NCBI GenBank assembly: GCA_945904015.1
Contig: CAMDPK010000061.1
Span: 1 to 39,043, forward strand
DNA from: Candidatus Kuenenia stuttgartensis
Lineage (GTDB): Bacteria > Planctomycetota > Planctomycetia > Planctomycetales > Planctomycetaceae
DNA length: 39,043 bases
Direction: 5' to 3'
The translations under genes and the position numbers were made by a program. Under the pieces are notes generated by a model, which did not search any database, was not told the DNA's origin, and saw nothing but the letters and a program-made list of their open reading frames with translations. Of the stretch, positions 25,807 through 33,131 are shown piece by piece (position 1 is the stretch's first letter; the number at the start of each line of letters is the position of its first letter).

Positions 25807-26073
25807 TTACTTGGCGTCAGCGTCGCTCTCGGAGTTCACGATGTTGGCCCACGCCTGTTGCAAGAGCAACGCGGCGACTGGCAGATCATCGCGACCGAGA
25901 CTCGTCGTCGACTTGAACTCGTTCCCTTCGCGGTAGGTCCGTGAGAGGGACACCTTGGCATAGATCCGTTCGCCTTCAGGTGTCTTGACGGTGTTGTGAA
26001 ACACGCTGGCCACGACGCCATTCGAGCGGAAGACCTTCCAAGGTTTGTTCGGGGTGACTTTGGACTCTGACAT
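25807..26073 (-). CDS. 88 aa protein, paralogue of the 23823-24077 protein
   Basis: It starts MSESKVTPNKPWKVFRSNGVVASVFHNTVK, continues with ERIYAKVSLSRTYREGNEFKSTTSLGRDDLPVAALLLQQAWANI and has an acidic tail. It aligns with the 84 aa protein at 23823-24077: xGxVxASVFxxT, VxLxxxYxxGxExKxTxSLxxxDLPxA, then a helix. The two are diverged, so this is not a recent duplication. Single-strand nucleic-acid binding is a guess from fold shape. The ATG lacks a good Shine-Dalgarno. The larger open frame upstream (to 26724) lies inside the next gene in another frame and is not coding. Tandem hairpins follow the stop. Confidence 0.65.
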   Translation of the reverse strand: MSESKVTPNKPWKVFRSNGVVASVFHNTVKTPEGERIYAKVSLSRTYREGNEFKSTTSLGRDDLPVAALLLQQAWANIVNSESDADAK

Positions 26074-26095
26074 GGTAAGAGGGGGAAAGAAACAA

Positions 26096-26184
26096 AATGC
26101 TCCGCGCGGTTCAGCACCGAGCGGGGCTATGAAATCCACACCAGCCACCATCGCTCGACGCAGGCCCTGACCGCGCGGAGCATT
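26096..26184. repeat. Long-spaced inverted repeat in an intergenic gap
   Basis: AATGCTCCGCGCGGT (26096-26110) is perfectly inverse-complementary to 26170-26184, and pairing continues with a one-base bulge (TCAG/CTGA). It lies between the 88 aa protein and the replication-relaxation gene. The 60-base interior is not obviously coding. It could be a structured RNA or a protein-binding site. Confidence 0.65.
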
Positions 26185-26237
26185 GGAGGACTGTTGGGGT
26201 GTGGCCACGGAGAAGACTCGATACCGAGGCAACCAAT

Positions 26238-27113
26238 TCATGTGGCAGCTCCGGCATTGCGAGGTTCGGGGCGAACGAGCGATGCACGCTGGCCATCGCT
26301 CTTCAGGATAATCGGTTCGTACAGAAACGATTCCGGCGTGAGATCGTGATGATCGACCATCAGCCACAATTCGGGAGACTCGCGTTTGCGGAGTTCTTTC
26401 GCGAGCTGATTGCAGCGGTAGGCGCTGGTGGTAATGAACAACACCGAGAACGTCGGCACGGTGGCGTTTGGAAAGTGTCGCACATGACCCTGTTGCCGCG
26501 CCAGTTCGGCATAGCCGCGAGTCTTGCGAGCGGCGATTTGATGCGGCGAACTGGTGCCACGATCGCGTTCGACGTAATAGACTTTTGATTGCCCCGACAT
26601 CGACAACAACAAACCGGCATCCGGCGAACACGACAGCGGCGGCACTTCGCACAGCGTCGTTTGCAACGTGAATCGCTCGGGTTCCGTCGCGTCTTTGTTG
26701 ATCGTTTCGTACTCGGAAATCCAATTCTCCAGCTTGATCTCAGTCTGCCGTGCAAGGGCGTGTTCGATGACGATGCGCGTGTTGTTGAGTTCAATCCAGT
26801 GGCTCAATCGGTCGGCACGCGGATGCCGCGTCATCGTGGCGAGGTAGCGTTCGTCATCGAACCACGACGCGAGCAATTCGGCACCGGCTTTCGTCGGGTA
26901 ATAAACCGGCGCGGCTCCGTGCGATCCCGGTAAAGCGACCGGAACGTTGTGCCGTTGAAGATAACCGCCTTGCAACAGCTTGCTCAGATGTTTGCGGGTG
27001 CTGCGACCGGACGCGTGATTCAATTGGCAGAGCCGCGCGATTTGCTCGCGCGTCAACACGTAATAGCGGGCGGCAGCTTCCAGCAATCGGACATCCGTTT
27101 CAGTCACGGGCAT
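26238..27113 (-). CDS. Replication-relaxation family protein
   Basis: A 291 aa protein starting MPVTETDVRLLEAAARYYVLTREQIARLCQLN. It has an N-terminal winged-helix domain (about 1-85, with a wing at YLQRHNVPVALPGSHGAAPVYYPTKAG), a middle LSHWIELNNTRIVIEHAL motif and a nuclease-like beta core (LCEVPPLSCSPDAGLLLSM, KVYYVERDRGTSSPHQIAARKTRGYAEL), which matches the Replic_Relax family of plasmid and mobile-element proteins. In some plasmids the family is linked to DNA relaxation for replication or transfer. EVPPLSCSPDAG... and VERDRGT resemble PDDEXK-type residues. The ATG at 27113 has a strong GGAGG 5 bp upstream. It is probably the DNA-processing protein of this element, as no classical relaxase is seen. 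Confidence 0.8.
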   Translation of the reverse strand: MPVTETDVRLLEAAARYYVLTREQIARLCQLNHASGRSTRKHLSKLLQGGYLQRHNVPVALPGSHGAAPVYYPTKAGAELLASWFDDERYLATMTRHPRADRLSHWIELNNTRIVIEHALARQTEIKLENWISEYETINKDATEPERFTLQTTLCEVPPLSCSPDAGLLLSMSGQSKVYYVERDRGTSSPHQIAARKTRGYAELARQQGHVRHFPNATVPTFSVLFITTSAYRCNQLAKELRKRESPELWLMVDHHDLTPESFLYEPIILKSDGQRASLVRPEPRNAGAAT

Positions 27114-27617
27114 GACAGCCTCCGGGGAATGCTCGAAAAAAAAGACACCGAGCAACTTCCGAAAGTTGGAGAGCGGCTCGGTGAAAATCGATCCCACAAG
27201 GGGACGAGCATTACAACCGGGCACTTGCTCTTCGCAGCGTGAACCGCGTCGGAATCAGGCGTCAACCGGAGGCAACCTCAATGACGAGGTCGATGGCAGA
27301 AATGTACCGTGCGACTCGTCTCCGTCAAGCAGTGAATCCATTTCTCGGAAGAAGATCGACGAAAAAATTGCGATGCTCATTGGTCAAACGAATGCAGACT
27401 CCGATCACGAACATGATTTCGCAACGTAAGAAAATCAAGCGGCCACTCGGCGATCATCTGGTTTGAGAAACCGATCATTCACAGCCATCCAATTCGTATT
27501 TGGGGGGAGCCGTTTCGACTCGGCCGACCGCGGCCGAGGGCGACTGCCAAGGCGGTCAAAAGTCATCCTCCGGAAAACCGATCGACGACGTGGCGGTCGC
27601 CGGGTCGCCAGGCCCCC

Positions 27618-27735
27618 CTGGCTTGTTTCGTAGCAGCGAGGCCGTGGACCGTCTGACCAATGGCGGCAAGAGAAATCAGTGTGAGCCTCAGCGAACAACT
27701 GATTAACCGCCCCTGCAACGTACGAAACAAGCCAG
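27618..27735. repeat. 15-bp perfect inverted repeat with 88-bp interior
   Basis: CTGGCTTGTTTCGTA (27618-27632) pairs with TACGAAACAAGCCAG (27721-27735). Pairing can extend with mismatches into flanking GGCCCCC/GAGGCC-like tracts. Confidence 0.7.
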
Positions 27736-27823
27736 GAGGACGAGGCCCCGCCGAGGAGTCCTGGCGACCCACGAAACGGCTGGTGGGCAAACAACATACA
27801 ACAAACATCATCGTTGACCCTCC

Positions 27824-27900
27824 GTGGACCGGGGCGGCCAAGCCTTGGACCGGGGTCTGGAACCACCTCTGGAACCAGTGTTGGACCGGGGTCTTGAACG
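27824..27900. repeat. Tandem direct repeats TGGACCGGGG and TCTGGAACCA
   Basis: TGGACCGGGG starts at 27825, 27846 and 27882. A longer unit TTGGACCGGGGTCTGGAACC (27845-27864) recurs as TTGGACCGGGGTCTTGAACG (27881-27900). TCTGGAACCA occurs at 27856 and 27868. Iteron-like arrangement upstream (on the minus strand) of the replication-relaxation gene. Confidence 0.7.
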
Positions 27901-28099
27901 GTTTGGGGACAAACGTTCTGAGCTCCGCACTGTGATCCAAGTCGTCGGCGGAGCCGCGACAGGAAGACGATCGACTCAGGAGAGAAAGATGTTTTGTGAG
28001 TCGCACGCACACGAGACGGGACATCGCGGTGACACCATCGTTCGAGAAGTCCAGTAATTTCGCTCGCGCAGCGATTCGCGGCGCGAGAGCATTCTCGCG

Positions 28100-28468
28100 A
28101 TGGAACGCGGTCACACTGTCGGCTCGCCGATCGACGACATGTTGGAACTTCGCCAGCGGCAATTCTCGGCGCGATTGAGACTCGGATTGATGAATCAGCT
28201 CGAAAGGCTCGTGGACAACCTCTCGCGGTTGCCGGAACGTACCGACCTCACGACGGAGCGAATGGAATTCTGGCGAATGACGTGGCGCACGCAGTACGAG
28301 CAAGCGATCGGCGTGACCGTGGAACAACGCGACCTGTTGCAAACAAGTTTGCAACAGGTCGCGGAATCAGGTTCACACACGGTTGAGCAAATCATCGCAG
28401 AAGTTCGCGAAGCTCACAGAAACCGATTTTGTGGCGGTGCGGACGGAGAAGGCTGCGGCGCAGTTTGA
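28100..28468 (+). CDS. Small helical protein of unknown function
   Basis: A 122 aa frame. From the inner ATG at 28139 it reads MLELRQRQFSARLRLGLMNQ, then LERLVDNLSRLPERTDL, FWRMTWRTQYEQAIGVTVEQ and VEQIIAEVREAHRNRF, strongly helical and likely a coiled-coil or helical bundle. The last 15 residues overlap the 3' end of the convergent ATPase gene and are Gly/Cys-rich. A 36-bp perfect palindrome (28328-28363) lies within the coding region. It is one of few plus-strand genes in the element. No family is recognised. Confidence 0.5.
   Translation: MERGHTVGSPIDDMLELRQRQFSARLRLGLMNQLERLVDNLSRLPERTDLTTERMEFWRMTWRTQYEQAIGVTVEQRDLLQTSLQQVAESGSHTVEQIIAEVREAHRNRFCGGADGEGCGAV
28328..28363. repeat. 36-bp near-perfect palindrome (17-bp arms, 2-bp centre)
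   Basis: The arms 28328-28344 (ending CTGTTGCAAAC) and 28347-28363 are perfect inverse complements around AA. It lies in the helical-protein frame, encoding RDLLQTSLQQVA. It is suited to binding a dimeric protein, to cruciform formation, or to terminating convergent transcription. Confidence 0.9.
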
Positions 28469-30231
28469 TCGGACACAGTCGGATTGGGTACGAAATCGAA
28501 CGCGGTTGTCAGCGGGAATGTGGGGAGCGTTAGATTTGCGGCGAAAGTTGACGGAATCACGATCGCCGATTGCGAGAGCAGCGCCAGCCGCAACCGCTCC
28601 TCTTCGCGTTCAATCGCCTCTTTTGAGACAAAGAACTCGGACTCGAAATTCTTCGCCAGCAACTCTTGTTTGCGCTGTCGCAATTCGGGAGTTTCGTCGG
28701 TTTTCTGCTCTTCAATCTTCAGGTGATAAAGTTTCGGATCGTCTTTGAACTTGCCGAATGCGAATCCCGTGGGAAGCTCACGCACACGACGTTCCCACGC
28801 CAACCGCTGCTCCTCGAAGTTGAAGAAAGTCTTGGACACATCGTCGAACTCCTTATAGATCGGAACCAATACCTCGCCCACGGTCTGACTCTGACCATTG
28901 CTGTGAGCGGTCTTCTTGGACTCGGACTGCGACGAGCTCGACTGGCCTCCGGCGGACCTCGTGAACTGAGTTTCGCCCGGCGCACGCGACGTTCCCGCGT
29001 TCTCACCGGATGTGCGGCTGGTTCCCGCGTCCTTGGCAGTGGAGTCGGTTTGCGTCATCGACGTGCTGTGGATCGTTTCACGCCGATGCCCAACGATAAT
29101 CTGTCGTGGAGTATGGCGTTCAACCTTCAGCAAATAGGGGTCATGATTCATCTTCGCCAGTTCCTCCGCAATGATCGACGCGTCCTCCGCCGCGTTCTTG
29201 AACATCAGGCGCGACTGGGCTTGCCAGATGATGCTCGTCAAATCAATGTCGCCGCGGATGAGTTGCGAAAACGATTGATGCGCGAGGATCAGCCGCAGCC
29301 CGAGTTGCCGGACGAGCGGGAGCGCGTTGAACAGGTCCGGTCCCACGAAGTGCTGAAACTCATCCAGAATCAAAAAGGTCGGATCGACCTGTTTCGGAGT
29401 CATGCTCATCGCGGTTTGAATCACCTCGTTCACCACGAAACCTCCGATGGTCCGTGCGATCTGCGGATCAAGAGTGTCAGACGATCCCAAATTGACGATG
29501 ACCACCTTTCGACCTTCGATGAATTTGGAAACGTCAAACCGATTTTCAGTAACGCCAAACATCCGCCGAAGAATTCCGCAGTCAGCGAACAATGCCAGTC
29601 GGCTGCGAGTCGACTCCAATTGACGAAGTGCTTCGGAACCACGAGCGGTGAGGATCTCGGCCCACATCGCCCGCAAACTGTTTGGCAGCCGCGTGAGCAA
29701 GGCGGCGTGCTCCGGCGTTCCAGGCCGTAACAACCATCGCGAGGCGGCGATCGGTAAGCCCATCGCGGCTAATGCAAAGAAACATGCGAAAGTCCAATAC
29801 TTGAGCCTCGGCATTTGATCGGCGCTCTGGCTGGCCCATCCCCGCAAGACAATCTCCATGGAACGCCCCGCTTGAAAATAGAGGTGTTCTTCGGATTCCG
29901 ATTGGTGTCTGTGCAAGGGATTAAATGGCAGCACCCACTTTTCGTTCGCTGGCTCCATGTAAACGAGCCGCTTGCGCAAATGATTTGGACAGGTTTTGGG
30001 ATCGGCCGCCCAAGTGAGTAGATTCTGACTGAGATTGCCGACGGGATCGATCAAAAACAACGCGCACTTCGGACGGGGGTTACTGAGCAACGACTTGACG
30101 ATCGACAAAATGAGCGTGGTCTTGCCCGAACCGGTCGCACCGATGGCATGTAGGTGCGTACGCAGCAACTCCGGATCAAGGTGGTACGCCAAATTGGTTT
30201 CGAGGTCCGTTCCAATTTTGATGGGGAACAT
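28414..30231 (-). CDS. VirD4/TraG/HerA-like AAA+ ATPase (DNA-coupling type)
   Basis: A 605 aa P-loop ATPase. Walker A is GATGSGKTT (31-39), Walker B FLILDEFQHF, and the sensor region is LGLRLILAHQSFSQL with the later QAQSRLMFKNAAEDASIIAEEL. This resembles the DNA-translocating TraG/TraD/VirD4-HerA superfamily that feeds DNA to conjugation machinery. The usual N-terminal membrane anchor is missing; a hydrophobic segment occurs at LKYWTFACFFALAAMGLPIA. A Ser/Thr-rich linker (DSTAKDAGTSRTSGENAG...) separates the ATPase from a Pro-rich C-terminus. The four envelope genes lie upstream on the same strand (30458-33965). No VirB4 or TraC gene is visible. It could instead drive another DNA or protein process. 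Confidence 0.8.
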   Translation of the reverse strand: MFPIKIGTDLETNLAYHLDPELLRTHLHAIGATGSGKTTLILSIVKSLLSNPRPKCALFLIDPVGNLSQNLLTWAADPKTCPNHLRKRLVYMEPANEKWVLPFNPLHRHQSESEEHLYFQAGRSMEIVLRGWASQSADQMPRLKYWTFACFFALAAMGLPIAASRWLLRPGTPEHAALLTRLPNSLRAMWAEILTARGSEALRQLESTRSRLALFADCGILRRMFGVTENRFDVSKFIEGRKVVIVNLGSSDTLDPQIARTIGGFVVNEVIQTAMSMTPKQVDPTFLILDEFQHFVGPDLFNALPLVRQLGLRLILAHQSFSQLIRGDIDLTSIIWQAQSRLMFKNAAEDASIIAEELAKMNHDPYLLKVERHTPRQIIVGHRRETIHSTSMTQTDSTAKDAGTSRTSGENAGTSRAPGETQFTRSAGGQSSSSQSESKKTAHSNGQSQTVGEVLVPIYKEFDDVSKTFFNFEEQRLAWERRVRELPTGFAFGKFKDDPKLYHLKIEEQKTDETPELRQRKQELLAKNFESEFFVSKEAIEREEERLRLALLSQSAIVIPSTFAANLTLPTFPLTTAFDFVPNPTVSDQTAPQPSPSAPPQNRFL

Positions 30232-30457
30232 GATTCAAATGACTCCGCGACCGCTGACACTTCCGGGATATAGAGCGTCGAAGTGATAGTGTCGTACCTG
30301 GCGCGGTCGTCACCTCCCGGCACACTTCACCTCGACGCTGACGAAAGAACTGCGTGGTCTCGATCAAGATCAAAGCCAACATTTGTCGATGCGGCGGGGT
30401 TCAACCGCCGCGCTCATTCCGCGCGACGGCACGTCGCCTCCAACATTCCCCGAAGAA

Positions 30458-31324
30458 TTAGGACTTGAAGAATTCCTCAACGGCTTTGTTTTCTTGCGCG
30501 TGGTAGCGGGCGATGATGGACTCAACGATGTCGGAGTCATAATTCGATTTCGCCGCATCTTCGCGAAGCGCCTGAAAGTATTCGGAGATCTCGATCAATG
30601 TGCGGAATTGTTTCTTGGGGGCTGCGCCACTAGCAGCCAGCGCTTGCTCGATCATGCTGCGAAGTTGCGCAGCACGGGCCTCGACTTCTTCCGGCGAATG
30701 CGTGTCGGTCATGTAGGTCGCGAAGTACTCGTCGAGCCGTTCCCGCGTAAAACGATTGCTGAGTTCAGTCGAGAATTGATCGCGTAGTAAAAGACAGCTC
30801 AGTCTGGCCTCTTCGCGACGGTGCCTGTCGCTAGCAGACTGATCGGCCTCGGTGCGAGCCTGTGCTTCCGCTGCCAGTCGATCTCGTTCACGCTGAGGGG
30901 CATTGCGATGCCATTCGGCGTCGCGTTTTCTCTGCTCAGCCTCCTCCAGTCGCCGCCGGTTCTTCTCCGCCGCCGTCTCGCCGCGATGGGTGCTCTGTGT
31001 GGTGCTGGTCTTTATGACCGGCCGGATTAGCACGCTGCCGACAAAAGCCAATACTGGCGAAATGGTCCACACCGCACCAAGGACGATTCCGGCGAAGACG
31101 AGCGACCGGAGAATGATTGCAACCCATTCGTCGGCGGTGTCAGGCTGCCATTCATGGGCGCTCAGCAAGACGAAGACAAAGAAAGCGGCAAGCGCAATTC
31201 GCTTGCCGAGTAAACGAAGTCTCAAGTTTTCCTGCACCAAGCGCGTACCGAGAATGAGGAGTACGATCAGCAACAGGATCGTGCCTCCATCGACCGGAGC
31301 AATGAGAAAATAGAGGTCGTGCAT
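30458..31324 (-). CDS. Membrane-anchored coiled-coil protein, unknown
   Basis: A 288 aa protein starting MHDLYFLIAPVDGGTILLLIVLLILGTRL. Helices lie at about 14-28, 38-55 (IALAAFFVFVLLSA) and 73-100 (ILRSLVFAGIVLGAVWTISPVLAFVGSVL). A long charged helical stretch with EKNRRRLEEAEQRKRDAEWHR follows, then a C-terminal helical domain with SIIARYHAQENKAVEEFF. The upstream frame extension to 31513 has no membrane-protein look and is left out. It lies between the ATPase and the lipoprotein genes, on the same strand, so it may anchor the ATPase to the membrane. No family is recognised. Confidence 0.65.
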   Translation of the reverse strand: MHDLYFLIAPVDGGTILLLIVLLILGTRLVQENLRLRLLGKRIALAAFFVFVLLSAHEWQPDTADEWVAIILRSLVFAGIVLGAVWTISPVLAFVGSVLIRPVIKTSTTQSTHRGETAAEKNRRRLEEAEQRKRDAEWHRNAPQRERDRLAAEAQARTEADQSASDRHRREEARLSCLLLRDQFSTELSNRFTRERLDEYFATYMTDTHSPEEVEARAAQLRSMIEQALAASGAAPKKQFRTLIEISEYFQALREDAAKSNYDSDIVESIIARYHAQENKAVEEFFKS

Positions 31325-31509
31325 GATTCGAGGAGCGCCGACTCTCTCATCGTCGGTTGCTGCCAACGGGTTCAATCTTGAAGGCTGAGGGCACGCGGAT
31401 TCATCGGGGCACAGTACGGCTCTCGATCCTCGGTGAATCGGGAGCGCTTCCTTGCTTGGCAGTGGCGTTTGCCGATTTCTGCACCTGCAGCACGACCAAG
31501 CTGAGAGAC

Positions 31510-32208
31510 TCATTTGGGATTGCGGGCTTCCTGGTGGCGTGACTCAAAATTCGGAAGAGGCGGACGGCCAAAGGCGTCGCACTCCAGCGTGTAAAACTGG
31601 AAACCTGCCTGCTCCATCTTCTGCCGGATGTCCGCCATTCGGATTTGATCGCAAAAATAGAAACCGAGATTGCCTTTCCGAGCATACGTCGTGAGCGCAT
31701 TCATCAAACGCCGATCAGACTCGTTTTGTCCTGGTTGGTCATCATTCATGTCGCTGAGAATCAGCGCCACGGATTCCGCGTTGCCCTTTGCCACGCTGTA
31801 GGTCTGCATCAAATACTCCAACGCCTCAGCGATTCCGGTATTGATTCGCTTACCCTTGGTTCCGTGTGCGAGCAGATATTCACGGAAGGCTTTGGAGTCC
31901 GGGAATTTCTCGCGGAGCGCTTGTGGCGTCCCTTGAAAAATGAGTGGGCGGTTATTGCCACTCAGTTCAGCGATAATGACTTGGTCATGTCCTCCGATGC
32001 GGTCGTGGAAGTATCGGTCCAGTACACGCAGGATGAAGTCGAAGACATCCGCGTTGGCCTCCACGTTGTCGCGATCGACAGCGATCAAAAGGACGTAGTC
32101 GCAAGGTTCGCCCGCCAGCGGAGAGTCGCTGGGCGGCGGTGCTGCTTCGCAGCCAAGGGAGAGCAAAGAGAGCATGACCAAATAGAGAATGAGAAGCGTG
32201 CGATTCAT
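31510..32208 (-). CDS. Lipoprotein with a vWA-like domain
   Basis: A 232 aa protein with a lipobox: hydrophobic MNRTLLILYLVMLSLLSLGC (Cys20), so it should be lipidated and held at the membrane or outer membrane. Residues 37-180 look like a von Willebrand A-like fold: YVLLIAVDRDNVEAN at the first strand (D-R-D instead of the metal-binding DxSxS), a Thr at RINTGIAEALEYL, and SVALILSDMNDDQPG with Asp residues at the third metal-site position. The MIDAS site is therefore only partly kept. Its stop is followed by the next gene downstream at 31324; it begins 2 bp after the four-helix protein gene, so the two are likely translated together. The binding partner is unknown. Confidence 0.7.
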   Translation of the reverse strand: MNRTLLILYLVMLSLLSLGCEAAPPPSDSPLAGEPCDYVLLIAVDRDNVEANADVFDFILRVLDRYFHDRIGGHDQVIIAELSGNNRPLIFQGTPQALREKFPDSKAFREYLLAHGTKGKRINTGIAEALEYLMQTYSVAKGNAESVALILSDMNDDQPGQNESDRRLMNALTTYARKGNLGFYFCDQIRMADIRQKMEQAGFQFYTLECDAFGRPPLPNFESRHQEARNPK

Positions 32209-32210
32209 GT

Positions 32211-32840
32211 TTAATCCTCCTTCGTGAGGTCAGAGATTTGTTGCCTGAGATAGAGGGACACAAACGTGACGAAGGCGAGTAACACGACGTACGTCGTTGT
32301 CACCAACAAAGCTGCTATTGAGATGGCCTGCGAGGATCCCCAAGTCGCTGAGATAAAACTTTTGTAGAAGAGACAGGCATCCGCCACGATGACGATGACG
32401 CCCATTGTGAGGATCAGACTTTTGCAGCGGTCGATGTCCCAACGAGAGAAGCGACGCTCGAAGCTCGCCGGGGCCAAATAGATTTCGAGACCAAGATGCC
32501 AAAGGATCCACACCGCAATGAGCGGAATCACCGTGAGCAAATTCGCGATGTCGAGTCTGTAGGTGAGGCGATAGTCCGCCAGAAACACTAATCCTGGGAG
32601 CTTCGACAACTTCACGCCGAGGTCCGGGAGGATGGATCGCAGGCCCTGACTGACGAACGCAAAATAGGCGACCGACAGCGGGAACTTGGTGACCAACGAC
32701 CAAGTCCAGCTTTTCGCAGTGGCCCAGAACACTGGCCAGGCATTGCCGGCCCACAGGGGCGCGTTCAGAGGGAGCGCGCGGAGTGAGTCAGCCGGCGAAT
32801 AGACTGCTGATGAATCGGCGGTTGATGTCATTGATGGCAT
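32211..32840 (-). CDS. Membrane protein of unknown function
   Basis: A 209 aa protein. The ATG at 32840 (MPSMTSTADSSAVYSP) has TAGGAG 7 bp upstream, so I prefer it to the longer frame reaching 33080. Probable helices are near 45-68 (SLVTKFPLSVAYFAFVSQGL), 105-125 (NLLTVIPLIAVWILWHLGLEIYL), 143-162 (ILTMGVIVIVADACLFYKSF) and 170-195 (AISIAALLVTTTYVVLLAFVTFVSLYL). It is followed 2 bp later by the lipoprotein gene. No family is recognised; it may be the membrane base of the envelope group. Confidence 0.65.
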   Translation of the reverse strand: MPSMTSTADSSAVYSPADSLRALPLNAPLWAGNAWPVFWATAKSWTWSLVTKFPLSVAYFAFVSQGLRSILPDLGVKLSKLPGLVFLADYRLTYRLDIANLLTVIPLIAVWILWHLGLEIYLAPASFERRFSRWDIDRCKSLILTMGVIVIVADACLFYKSFISATWGSSQAISIAALLVTTTYVVLLAFVTFVSLYLRQQISDLTKED

Positions 32841-33022
32841 GTGAAGTCTCCTACGAGGTGCTCGGATAATGGACAGAGGCGGGACTAACGGGACTGCAGC
32901 AGCACCGGAGTAAGTTTCGGACATTCGCTCACATCCGAGATTGCGACCATGAACAACGCACCGATCGTTCGGCGGACTAAGCTGTGCTCGTTCGGCGGAC
33001 GAGTGCTGACAGATTTCAAAAG

Positions 33023-33046
33023 CAGGCCAGCATCCATGCTGGCCTG
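33023..33046 (-). terminator. Terminator-like hairpin between envelope genes
   Basis: Perfect 11-bp stem CAGGCCAGCAT/ATGCTGGCCTG (33023-33033, 33036-33046) with a very short loop. Read on the minus strand it is followed by CTTTTG. It lies 86 bp after the stop of the secreted coiled-coil gene. A plus-strand frame through here (32949-33155) contains the hairpin and is probably not a gene. Confidence 0.5.
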
Positions 33047-33131
33047 TCGAAGGCGTCGAGTTCAGTTGCTTCAAAAGCAACGCTTATCGGATGCCATTCG
33101 CCGTGGAGACGCTGAACAAGCGCTTGAATCG

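Larger units (their letters stand above)
27114..28099. other. Near 1-kb region without a convincing gene, rich in repeats
   Basis: Frames on both strands are open for up to 190 codons but are low in complexity (PDPGP or WTGVWN repeats) and overlap one another. The region holds a 15-bp inverted repeat (27618-27632, 27721-27735), short tandem repeats around TGGACCGGGG (27824-27900) and the probable promoter of the replication-relaxation gene next to 27113. It could be an origin, a transfer origin or a structured RNA. Confidence 0.5.

Noticed and set aside
27825..27900. Possible CRISPR-like array from repeated TGGACCGGGG
   Set aside because: Only three short copies with unequal spacing (21 and 36 bp) and no cas genes; better described as direct repeats.
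27435..28010. 190-codon minus-strand frame with PDPGP repeats
   Set aside because: The low-complexity translation comes from DNA repeats, it has no start signal, and it overlaps frames on the other strand; treated as non-coding.
28931..28939. GGCCTCCGG match to the tRNA anticodon region as a second att site
   Set aside because: Only 9 bp, inside the ATPase coding sequence, and not followed by tRNA 3' sequence; chance match.
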